Shown piece by piece: positions 1-7,680 of a DNA stretch of 64,000 nucleotides. The notes under the pieces were generated by a model. It was not told where the DNA came from, did not search any database, and saw only the letters and a list, made by a program, of their open reading frames with translations. Positions within the stretch are counted from its first letter, which is position 1. Every line of letters starts with the position of its first letter. The DNA is from Asanoa siamensis (GTDB lineage: Bacteria > Actinomycetota > Actinomycetes > Mycobacteriales > Micromonosporaceae). The DNA lies in the NCBI RefSeq assembly GCF_016862555.1, contig NZ_BONE01000009.1, positions 62,001 through 126,000 on the forward strand. The letters run 5' to 3'. A program made the position numbers and the translations under genes.

Positions 1-2697
1 GAGCAGGCTGTGGCTGGCCGGGTCGTGACCGCCGCCCAGGCCCGCCTCACCGTCGGCGCCGTCCGGGAAGATCCAGTAGGCCCGGTGCTGCCAGACCGCC
101 GCCGGCAGGTCGAGCAACGCCCCGCCGCCGTGCTGCTTGGACCAGTCGACCACGGCGCCGTACGCGAAGAGCTTGGCGAGGTTTCCGAGCAGCGTCTCCC
201 CCTCGGGGGCGTTGCGCCGCAGCGTCCCGGTGACGACCGCCTCGTCCAGGTCGCGCTCGTGCAGCGCCTCGCTGATCGAGTGGGCGACCACCGGATGCGA
301 CGAGATCTCGGCGAACAGCCGGTGCCCGTCGTCGATCGCCGCCGCCACCGCCGCGGCGAACCGCACCGGCTCCCGCAGGTTGGCCACCCAGTAGAGGCTG
401 TCCCGGGGTACGCCGGACCGGGCGTCGGCCAGCGCGGTCGAGTAGAGCGGCACCGCCGGCGGCCGCGGCAACAGCGCCCGGGCCGCCGCCCCGACCTCGT
501 CGACGACGGCGTCGACGTGACGGCTGTGGAACGCGACCGTCGAGTCGACCACCCGCATCTCGACACCGTCGGCGCGCCAGCGCTCGACGAGCGCGTCGAC
601 AGCGTCCTTGTCGCCGGACACGACGGTGGACTGTGGACTGGCTGAGATCGCCGCCTCGACGCCGTCGACGCCGACCAGCCGGCTGACGACCTCGTCGAAC
701 GGCAGGCTGGCCATCGCCATCGCGCCCAGGCCCTCCAGGCGCTGCAGGGCGGCGGCGCGGCGGCAGGCGAACCGGGCCGCCTCGTCACGACCCAGCGCGC
801 CTGCCGCCACGGCCGCGGCGATCTCGCCGACCGAGTGGCCGATCACCGCCGCCGGCTCGACGCCCCGGCTGCGCCACACCTCGGCCAGACCGACCTGGAT
901 CGCGAACGTGAGCGCCTGGATGTGCGCGGCCGTCCACGGGCCGCCGGACACGATCGCCTCGCGCGGGGTCCACCCGAGCTCGGCCCGGAAGATGTCGCCC
1001 AGGTCGTCGATGGCGGCCGCGAAGACCGGCTCCTCGGCCAGCAGCTCGCGGCCCATGCCGGACCACTGCGCGCCGTGGCCGGAGAACACCCAGACCACCC
1101 CGGACTCCTGACCGACACCGGTACGCGCGACCGTCGCACCCGGCATGCTGCCGCCGTCGGCGACGAGGCGGAGTCGCTCCTCGAGCTGGGCGGTGGAGCC
1201 GGCCACGACGGCGGCGCGGTGGGACAGGTGCGACCGGCGGTGGGCCAGCGTGTGGCCGACAGCGGCGAGATCCGTCTCGGCGGTCAACCGGTCGGCCACC
1301 TCGCCGGCGAGCGCCCGCAGCCCGGCATCGGACATCGCCGACAGCGGGTACACCGCGGGCCCGGCCGGCGCGGTCTTCTGCTGAGGTGGCGGCGGAGGCG
1401 CCTCCTCGAGGATCAGGTGGGCGATCGTGCCACCGACGCCGTAGCTGGAGACGCCGGCCCGGCGCGTCCGCTCGCCCGCCGTCCACGGGGTGTTCTCGGC
1501 GACCAGGTGCAGGCCCGTTCCCGGCCCCGCCACCTCTGCGATCGGCTCGCGGTGCAGGCTCGGCGGGAGTTGCTGCTTCTGCAGGGCCAGCACGGTCTTG
1601 ATGACGCCGGTGATGCCGGAGCCGCCCTCGACGTGGCCGACGTTCGGCTTCACCGAGCCGATCAGCAGCGGGCGGTCGGCGGGGCGACCCGGGCCGAACA
1701 CGTTGGCGATGGCCTCGATCTCCTTGCCGTCGCCCATCGGCGTACCCGTGCCGTGCGCCTCGATGTAGTCGACCGTGACCGGATCGACACCGACCCGCTC
1801 GTACGCCGAACGCAGCATGTGCTCCTGTGCCTCGGCGTTGGGCGCCATCATGCCGTCGGAGCGGCCGTCCTGGAACACGACGCTGCCGAGGATGACCGCC
1901 TTGACGGGGTCGCCGTCGCGGACGGCGTCGGAGAGCCGCTTCAGCACCACGACGCCCGCGCCTTCGCCCCGCCCGTACCCGTCGGCGTCCTTGTCGAATG
2001 CCTTGCTGCGGCCGTCGGGCGAGAGCGCGCCGGTCGCCTCGAGCGCCACGTTCAGCGCCGGCGTGGCCATCAGGTTCATCCCGCCGACGATGACGACGGG
2101 CGTCTCGCCGGAGCGCAGGCTCTGGCAGCCCACGTGCAGGGCGGTCAGCGAGCCGGCGCAGGCCGTGTCGACCGCGACGCTCGGGCCGCGCAGATCGAGG
2201 AAGTACGACACCCGGTTGGCGATGCCGTAGTACGTGGTCCCGTTGACCGCGTACGCCCCGGTGCGCGGGATGTCCTCGAGCAGCCGGCGGCCGTAGTCGT
2301 TGGAGTTGGCGGCGACGAACACCCCGGTGTCGGTGCCGCGCAAGGCGAGCGGCTGCAGGCCGGCGTCGGCCAGCGCCTCCCACGACAGCTCCAGCATGAA
2401 CCGCTGCTGCGGGTCGAGGTATTCGGCCTCGCGCGGGGAGATGCCGAAGAAGTCGGCGTCGAAGCCCTCGATGTCGTCCAGATAGGACCCACGCGTCGTG
2501 GTGTCCCGCATGAGGGCGGTGGCTTGTGGGCTGGCAGCGGCGTAGGGCTTCCAGCGCTTCTCCGGCATGTCGCCGATGGCGCTGCGGCCGTCGACGAGGA
2601 ACCTCCAGAACCTGTCCAGTGTGGTCAGGTCCGGGGCGAACCGGCAACTCATACCGATGATGGCGATGGCCTCGTCGGTTGCGGCGTTCTGCGTCAA
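1..2697 (-). CDS. Iterative type I polyketide synthase, NcsB/6-MSAS type (3' end outside window)
   Basis: The gene enters the window at base 1 without a stop, so only the first 899 residues are visible. A ketosynthase comes first: active-site Cys180 in DTACAGS, then HGTGT and KPNVGH histidine motifs. A proline-rich linker and an acyltransferase with nucleophile Ser622 in GHSVGE follow. After the AT the chain runs towards what looks like the start of a dehydratase-type domain. KS-AT-DH order with no loading module is typical of bacterial iterative synthases that make 6-methylsalicylic, orsellinic or naphthoic acids; NcsB and MdpB of enediyne clusters belong here. TTG at 2697 is chosen because GAGG lies 8 nt upstream and translation begins just before the AIIGMSCRF motif. 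It is divergent from an aryl-acid ligase, which supports an aromatic product. The exact product cannot be told without the KR and ACP regions. Confidence 0.9.
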   Translation of the reverse strand, partial: MTQNAATDEAIAIIGMSCRFAPDLTTLDRFWRFLVDGRSAIGDMPEKRWKPYAAASPQATALMRDTTTRGSYLDDIEGFDADFFGISPREAEYLDPQQRFMLELSWEALADAGLQPLALRGTDTGVFVAANSNDYGRRLLEDIPRTGAYAVNGTTYYGIANRVSYFLDLRGPSVAVDTACAGSLTALHVGCQSLRSGETPVVIVGGMNLMATPALNVALEATGALSPDGRSKAFDKDADGYGRGEGAGVVVLKRLSDAVRDGDPVKAVILGSVVFQDGRSDGMMAPNAEAQEHMLRSAYERVGVDPVTVDYIEAHGTGTPMGDGKEIEAIANVFGPGRPADRPLLIGSVKPNVGHVEGGSGITGVIKTVLALQKQQLPPSLHREPIAEVAGPGTGLHLVAENTPWTAGERTRRAGVSSYGVGGTIAHLILEEAPPPPPQQKTAPAGPAVYPLSAMSDAGLRALAGEVADRLTAETDLAAVGHTLAHRRSHLSHRAAVVAGSTAQLEERLRLVADGGSMPGATVARTGVGQESGVVWVFSGHGAQWSGMGRELLAEEPVFAAAIDDLGDIFRAELGWTPREAIVSGGPWTAAHIQALTFAIQVGLAEVWRSRGVEPAAVIGHSVGEIAAAVAAGALGRDEAARFACRRAAALQRLEGLGAMAMASLPFDEVVSRLVGVDGVEAAISASPQSTVVSGDKDAVDALVERWRADGVEMRVVDSTVAFHSRHVDAVVDEVGAAARALLPRPPAVPLYSTALADARSGVPRDSLYWVANLREPVRFAAAVAAAIDDGHRLFAEISSHPVVAHSISEALHERDLDEAVVTGTLRRNAPEGETLLGNLAKLFAYGAVVDWSKQHGGGALLDLPAAVWQHRAYWIFPDGADGEAGLGGGHDPASHSLL

Positions 2698-2886
2698 GTC
2701 GCGCACCTCTTCAATTCACCCGAACGGCATGGAAGGCGGGCCGCCCCTCTACCGCAACAGATTCGGCCGCGCCGCGTGGAGCGGACAACTTCTGTCGTGC
2801 GGCGCGGCCGGTCGGCGCTGGTGACGCCGCCGCAGACCGCATTCCGCAAGACGACGGGGGCGCTCGGGCGTCCATACGCTGCGGCC

Positions 2887-4491
2887 ATGACGGAGCTCTC
2901 GACCATGTCCGGATTCGTGCCCTGGCCCGCCGAAGCGGCCGCCCGGTACGTCGCGGCGGGCTACTGGGAAGGTCGCGCGATCGGCAGCCACATCGCCGAC
3001 TCGGCGCGCGCCCGGCCCGACGCGGTGTGTCTGGTCGACGGCCCGATGCGGATGACGTACGGGGAGCTGATGGCGCGGGCCGACGGCGCGGCGGCCCGGC
3101 TGGCCGGGCTCGGCATCGGTGCCGGGGACCCGGTGGTGATCCAGCTGCCCAACCGCTGGGAGCACACCGTGCTGACGGTGGCGTGCTTCCGGCTGGGGGC
3201 GCTGCCGGTCTGGACGATGCCGCAGCACCGCGAGCACGAGCTGGCGGGAGTGCTGGGCCACACGGGGGCGCGGGCGATCGTCGTACCCGATGTTTACAAG
3301 GGATTCGATCACCAGGAGCTGGCGCACTCGCTCGACGTGCCGCACGTTCTCGTCGCGGGCTCCGAGGTGCGGGCTGGCAGCGTCAGTGTCGCCGAGCTGT
3401 GTGCGCCGGGCGACGTCTCCTTCGACGCGGACCCGCCCGACGGCACGCACATCGCCACGTTCCTGCTGTCCGGTGGCACCACGGGCCTGCCCAAGCTGGC
3501 GCCGCGGACGCACAACGACCTCAGCTACTCGGTCAAGCGGATGGTGGAGCTGTGCGGGTTCGGACCGGAGACGGTGTATCTCGCGGTGCTGCCGCTGGGG
3601 CACGGCTTCGTCAACACGGGCCCGGGCGTGCTGGGCACGCTGATCGCCGGTGGCCGGGTGGTGCTGTCGCCGTCGCCGGCGCCGGAGGTGGCGTTCCCGC
3701 TGATCGCGCGCGAACGGGTGACCGCGACGTCGACGGTGCCGGCGATCGTGCAGCGCTGGCTCGCGCACGCCGGCGACGCCGACCTGTCGTCGCTGCGGCT
3801 CGTACAGGTCGGCGCGGCCCGGCTCGCGCCGGAGGTGGCGGCGCGGATCCGGCCTTCGTTGGGTGGGGCGCAGCTCCAACAGATCTTCGGGATGGCCGAG
3901 GGCCTGGTCTGCGTCACCCGGCTCGACGATCCCGACAAGATCGTGCACCACACGCAGGGCCGCCCGATCTCGCCGGCGGATGAGATCCGGGTGGTCGACG
4001 AGGCCGGCGCCCCGGTGGCGCCGGGCTCGCCCGGCCTGCTGCTGGCCCGCGGCCCGTGCACGCCGCGCGGCTACTACGGCTCGCCAGAGATCAACGCCCG
4101 CGCGTACGTGGGCGACGGCTGGTACAACACGGGCGACGTCGTGCGCCAGGTGGCGGGCGGCAACCTGGTGGTGGTCGGCCGCGAGAAGGACGTGGTGAAC
4201 CGCGGCGGCGAGAAGATCACGGCGGAGGAGGTGGAGACCTTCGCGCTGCGCTTGCCGAGCGTGGCCCAGGCGGCGGTGGTCGCGATGCCGGACCACGACT
4301 TGGGCGAACGGATCTGCCTGTTCGCGGTGGCGACCCCAGGCGAAACGGTCCGGCTACCGGACATCCGCGCCTCCCTGTTGGCGTCGGGGTTGGCGCGCTT
4401 CAAGCTCCCGGAGCGCCTGATCGTGGTCGACACACTCCCTCTGACCGGCGTCGGCAAGGTCGACAAGAAGGCCCTGCGGGGCCGCCTTTAA
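2887..4491 (+). CDS. Aryl-acid AMP/CoA ligase (NcsB2/MdpB2/DhbE-like)
   Basis: A 534-residue ANL-superfamily adenylating enzyme. The P-loop LSGGTTGLPK lies near residues 194-203, the IFGMAEG motif in the middle, YNTGD near residue 413, and the C-terminal hinge VVGREKDVVNRGGEKI and lysine motif GVGKVDKKAL close the protein. The opening (FVPWPAEAAARYVAAGYW) is characteristic of 2,3-dihydroxybenzoate/salicylate AMP ligases and of the enediyne-cluster ligases NcsB2 and MdpB2. Those activate an aromatic acid so that it can be transferred to the enediyne core or its sugar. The gene diverges from the iterative PKS, with a 189-bp shared promoter region. Likely role (inference): activation of the aromatic acid made by that PKS. 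Whether the product is released as CoA thioester or as adenylate cannot be read from the sequence. Confidence 0.88.
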   Translation: MTELSTMSGFVPWPAEAAARYVAAGYWEGRAIGSHIADSARARPDAVCLVDGPMRMTYGELMARADGAAARLAGLGIGAGDPVVIQLPNRWEHTVLTVACFRLGALPVWTMPQHREHELAGVLGHTGARAIVVPDVYKGFDHQELAHSLDVPHVLVAGSEVRAGSVSVAELCAPGDVSFDADPPDGTHIATFLLSGGTTGLPKLAPRTHNDLSYSVKRMVELCGFGPETVYLAVLPLGHGFVNTGPGVLGTLIAGGRVVLSPSPAPEVAFPLIARERVTATSTVPAIVQRWLAHAGDADLSSLRLVQVGAARLAPEVAARIRPSLGGAQLQQIFGMAEGLVCVTRLDDPDKIVHHTQGRPISPADEIRVVDEAGAPVAPGSPGLLLARGPCTPRGYYGSPEINARAYVGDGWYNTGDVVRQVAGGNLVVVGREKDVVNRGGEKITAEEVETFALRLPSVAQAAVVAMPDHDLGERICLFAVATPGETVRLPDIRASLLASGLARFKLPERLIVVDTLPLTGVGKVDKKALRGRL

Positions 4492-4661
4492 GCCGCAGCG
4501 ACCCCACCTCGTCGAGCTACCTCCAGGCGGGGTCGCCGTAGACGGACCAGCGCACGATGGTCCCGTCGGCGCGACGACAGCGACGGAGTTATGCGCCGTC
4601 GCGCCACGCCCGCCGGTTCAGTTTTATACATCAACTTCGGCTGACTGCTAGAGTTCGCGAC

Positions 4662-5489
4662 GTGACCGAAGAGGAAAGTGTGGTCTCGGCATTGGCCGAG
4701 GGCGGGATCATTCCCGTGCTGCAGTGGGCCGCTGGGTCGGCGCACGCGCGGGCGTGGGCGGATTTCGATCCCGAAACTGGCCACGACCAGGCCGTGCTCG
4801 GATACACCGCGCACAAGCTTCTGGTCGACCGGCAGGACCGCGTATTCCGGCTGGGTCGCTACCTCCTCACCGACGGCGAAGACTCAGGCAACGAGGACAC
4901 CGGTCAAGACGTACTGCGCGCCGGCTTGGCCCCGACGGAACAGGACGGTCTGCCGCACCGCGACGGCGTGGAGCGGGCGGACGTCAGCGGCTCGCCTGCG
5001 TGGCGGTTCGGTCGGTATCGGTGGTTTCCGACCGCATTCGACTTCGGCAAGGTCAACGAGCTGTCTTGGGCTAGGAAGAGCCCCACGAAGCAACGGATCG
5101 CCGCTCAGCTGAAGTCGGCGAACCCGGATCAGATCCTGCTGCCGTACACCTATGACCAGCCGCTCGGGCAGGCCCTTGACGAGATGACTCTCGGCGAGCT
5201 GATGGCGGCGAACGCCGCCGCCATGATCGATGTGATCCTCGCCCACAGCGTCGACCCGCACACCGGCGCGACCGAGCTCTACCTGGGGCGGGCGCGGCTC
5301 AACTCCGATGGCGGGCCCGCCTGGCACTGGCTACGGCCCCTGCACCGCACCGACGGCGGCGACGGCGCCCGCGCGACCGCGCCTCAGCAGACCCCGCCCA
5401 CCCGTGGTGTCGAGGTCCCGGACGCGCCCGTGCGTCTGCGGCCCCGTGTCGCTGGTGGCGAGGCCTCCGGGGAGCCGACAGGCGCATGA
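4662..5489 (+). CDS. Hypothetical protein coupled to an XRE/ImmA-IrrE protease gene
   Basis: A 275-residue protein that I do not recognise. No signal peptide or membrane segment is visible; a mixed alpha/beta body is followed by a Pro/Arg-rich tail after about residue 225. GTG at 4662 is preferred over upstream in-frame starts because protein-like sequence (TEEESVVSALAEGG) begins here. The stop overlaps the ATG of the next gene (ATGA), so the two are probably translated together. Partners of XRE/ImmA-IrrE proteins are often toxins, mobile-element functions or regulated targets, but nothing here proves a function. The gene belongs to a small island whose base use is less extreme than the surrounding biosynthetic genes. 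Confidence 0.65.
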   Translation: MTEEESVVSALAEGGIIPVLQWAAGSAHARAWADFDPETGHDQAVLGYTAHKLLVDRQDRVFRLGRYLLTDGEDSGNEDTGQDVLRAGLAPTEQDGLPHRDGVERADVSGSPAWRFGRYRWFPTAFDFGKVNELSWARKSPTKQRIAAQLKSANPDQILLPYTYDQPLGQALDEMTLGELMAANAAAMIDVILAHSVDPHTGATELYLGRARLNSDGGPAWHWLRPLHRTDGGDGARATAPQQTPPTRGVEVPDAPVRLRPRVAGGEASGEPTGA

Positions 5490-6724
5490 ACAGCGCACCA
5501 CCGCCGCCCGCGCGGCTCGCCGACGCCGCGCGGCTGTTCAACGGGCGCCGCCTCACCCTTGCCCGGCAGGTCGCCGGGCTACGCAAGAATGGGTTGGCCG
5601 ACCTCATCGGGAAGACACCGACCGCGGTCGCAGGGTACGAAAACGGCTCGAAAAGGCCGGCTTCGGCGACCGTCGCCCAGCTCGCCCTGGCGTTGAAGGT
5701 CGAGCCGTCGTTCTTCATCGGCGGTGACTCCCCTCAGAACCCGGTGCCCACGCCACACTTCCGATCGCTGCGCTCCACGACACAGCTGATCCGCGACCAG
5801 GCCCACGCCTACGGCTGCCTGGCAGCCGACGTCGCCGCGTCCCTGGAGAAGTACGTCGAGCTGCCCAGTCGTGACGTCCCGCGATACCCGGTGCCGCCGG
5901 AGGAGATCGCCGTCGGGCAACCAGAACACGCCGCCATGCAGCTCCGCGGTGACTGGGGACTGGGTAGCGGGCCGGCGGGACATCTGATCCGGCTGCTGGA
6001 GAACCACGGCGTCCTGGTGGTCTACTCCCTCGCCCAGTCCGCAGCCGTGGACGCCTTCTCCATCGAGGCCGGCAACCGACCGATCGTCCTGCTCAATCCG
6101 GTCAAGCAGGACTACTACCGGCAACGCTTCGACGTCGGCCACGAACTCGGCCACCTGGTCATGCACGGCGACTCCGAACCCGGCAGCAAGATTGTCGAGG
6201 ACCAAGCCCACCGGTTCGCCGCCGAATTCCTCATGCCCGCCGACACGATTGTCGACGAGCTCCCGACCCGGGCCGACTGGACCACCCTGTTCGACCTCAA
6301 GGAACGGTGGGGCGTCAGCCTCCAGGCACTGCTCATGCGCTGCCGCCAGCTCAAGGTGATGACCGAGACCACTTACCAGAAGGCGATGGTCACCCTCTCT
6401 GCCCGCGGGTGGCGCCGCCGCGAGCCCGGCGAAGGGACCGCCACCGAACACCCGTCCCTGCTCGCGCGAAGCGTCGAGCTACTCGAAGAAGCTGGCTATG
6501 CGACCCGCACCCTCGCCGCCCAAGCGCGGGTACCGATCGACATCTTCAGTACCGCCACCGCGCGGCGGCCGGCACTAGATCAGATGCACCTGTCGCATAT
6601 CCGGGCCGCTTCCACAGACAGCACTAAACCCTCCGGCGCTGATCAGGCGGCCGACGTCACGAAGCTCCATCTGGCAACGATGCAACGCGGAGAACACGTC
6701 CAACCAGAACGTCAACTCTCCTAG
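5486..6724 (+). CDS. XRE-family HTH regulator fused to an ImmA/IrrE zinc protease
   Basis: 412 residues. Residues of about 18-75 form an XRE helix-turn-helix (KNGLADLIGKTPTAVAGYEN). The central part carries the gluzincin signature HELGH, with His219, Glu220 and His223 as zinc ligands and catalytic base, followed by the downstream motif EDQAHRFAAEFLMP that supplies the next zinc-binding Glu. This HTH-plus-protease layout matches phage-type and toxin-antitoxin-associated regulators that cleave a repressor or regulate their own operon. The gene overlaps the upstream unknown gene by 4 nt and is followed by a decayed DUF2188 gene. It has no obvious role in antibiotic biosynthesis, so it is more likely part of an inserted accessory or defence element. 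Confidence 0.88.
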   Translation: MNSAPPPPARLADAARLFNGRRLTLARQVAGLRKNGLADLIGKTPTAVAGYENGSKRPASATVAQLALALKVEPSFFIGGDSPQNPVPTPHFRSLRSTTQLIRDQAHAYGCLAADVAASLEKYVELPSRDVPRYPVPPEEIAVGQPEHAAMQLRGDWGLGSGPAGHLIRLLENHGVLVVYSLAQSAAVDAFSIEAGNRPIVLLNPVKQDYYRQRFDVGHELGHLVMHGDSEPGSKIVEDQAHRFAAEFLMPADTIVDELPTRADWTTLFDLKERWGVSLQALLMRCRQLKVMTETTYQKAMVTLSARGWRRREPGEGTATEHPSLLARSVELLEEAGYATRTLAAQARVPIDIFSTATARRPALDQMHLSHIRAASTDSTKPSGADQAADVTKLHLATMQRGEHVQPERQLS

Positions 6725-6739
6725 ATCGCGGAGGGCCAC

Positions 6740-6903
6740 ATGGCTACGGGAGACATTCACACCAGCAAGAACGGCGACCGGTGGGCCAACGGGACATGGC
6801 GACCGACCGGGAAGTTGAACACGTGATTCACACGCAGAACGGAACGATCGCCGAGCGCAACACGTACCCCTGGAGCCGCGACCCGCACCGCTCGAAGGGT
6901 TGA
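6740..6903 (+). pseudogene. Decayed DUF2188 protein gene
   Basis: Two tiny overlapping frames are visible. The first, 6740-6826, encodes 28 residues beginning MATGDIHTSKNGDRWAN. The second, 6823-6903, encodes 26 residues (IHTQNGTIAERNTYPWS, then a DPHRSKG end). Joined, they match the beginning and the end of the small DUF2188 proteins common in actinomycetes, which open with GDIHT..DG.WAN and end with H.I...DGTI.ERN.Y..DPR..KG. The middle roughly 25 residues are missing and the halves are in different frames. The simplest reading is a DUF2188 gene that lost its centre by deletion. It lies 15 nt after the protease gene. Confidence 0.55.
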
Positions 6904-6919
6904 CAGGCAACTTCGCAGC

Positions 6920-6948
6920 AAGCCCGGCTCTCTAGGAAACCGGGCCTT
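6920..6948. terminator. Hairpin terminator between convergent genes
   Basis: AAGCCCGG (6920-6927) pairs with CCGGGCCTT (6940-6948) around a 12-nt loop. A smaller hairpin, TCGCCT/AGGCGA, follows at once. It separates the plus-strand island from the minus-strand methyltransferase. Confidence 0.5.
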
Positions 6949-6978
6949 CGCCTGTAAAGGCGAGCGCGCAGTGCCGAG

Positions 6979-7680
6979 TCAGGGGCGGTGGGCGCGCAGG
7001 ATCAGCGATACACCCGGCAGGGAGCGCACCGGCAGCACCCGTTCCGCCGCTACGACTGCGCCCAACAGTGCGTTTACCGGGGCGATGGGTGGGTCGTCGA
7101 TGTCGCTGCCCGTCGAGCGCGTGCGGTAGAGCGCGATCAGCGGTCTCAGCAGCACGTTCCAGCTCCACACCTCGTCGACCACCAACCCCGACCCCGCGAT
7201 CACCGACGTCAAACCCGCGCGGTCGTAGCGCCGGACGTGGTTTACCGCCTCGTCGTGGGGCGACCATAGGCGCATGTCCGCCGGCACCGTGATCAGTGCC
7301 GTGCCGCCCGGGCGGAGCACCCGAAACATCTCCGCCGCCGCCACCCCGTCCTCCTCGATGTGCTCGAGGATCTCGAAGGCCGTCACCAGGTCGAAGCTTT
7401 CCGCGGCCCATGGCAGGTCGCGGGCATCCGCCACATGGGCGTCCAGGCCGCGGGCACGGGCGATCTCCACCGCCGTCGGCGAGAGGTCGGCCACCACCGT
7501 GCGCCAGCCGTGCGAGACGAGCACCCGGCTGTTGCCGCCGCCGGCCGCGCCGATGTCGAGAGCACGGCCCGGCGGCGGCCCCAGGCGGCGCAACTCCCGG
7601 GCGAGGATCCGGCGCTTCTCCCGGAACCACCAGTGCCGGTCCTCCACATCGGACAACCGCTGGATCTCCGTCGACCTCAT
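6979..7680 (-). CDS. Class I SAM-dependent methyltransferase
   Basis: 233 residues. Motif I is ALDIGAAGGGNSRVL near residues 39-53, followed by the acidic SAM-ribose position (VVADLS) and the post-I motif FDLVTAFEILEHIEEDG, as in UbiE/Methyltransf_11 enzymes. The N-terminal segment SDVEDRHWWFREKRRIL is typical of methyltransferases found in polysaccharide and glycolipid gene clusters. ATG at 7680 overlaps the stop of the upstream GT39 gene (ATGA), so both form one operon with the two SDR genes and the nucleotidyltransferase. The substrate is unknown; a sugar or lipid-linked sugar is the best guess from context. Confidence 0.8.
   Translation of the reverse strand: MRSTEIQRLSDVEDRHWWFREKRRILARELRRLGPPPGRALDIGAAGGGNSRVLVSHGWRTVVADLSPTAVEIARARGLDAHVADARDLPWAAESFDLVTAFEILEHIEEDGVAAAEMFRVLRPGGTALITVPADMRLWSPHDEAVNHVRRYDRAGLTSVIAGSGLVVDEVWSWNVLLRPLIALYRTRSTGSDIDDPPIAPVNALLGAVVAAERVLPVRSLPGVSLILRAHRP

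Noticed and set aside
835-2850. Long plus-strand open frame opposite the iterative PKS, running into the ligase gene
   Set aside because: Arg/Gly/Pro/Ala-rich shadow of the minus-strand PKS. Only the part from 2887 onward is protein-like (the ligase).
4498-4546. Inverted repeat GCGACCCC/GGGGTCGC after the ligase gene as terminator
   Set aside because: The 33-nt loop and short 8-bp arms make a terminator doubtful.
4514-4580. Short minus-strand fragment reading ADGTIVRWSVYGDPAWR before a stop
   Set aside because: It looks like the last codons of a lost gene at the edge of the inserted island, but about 20 codons without a start are too little to annotate.
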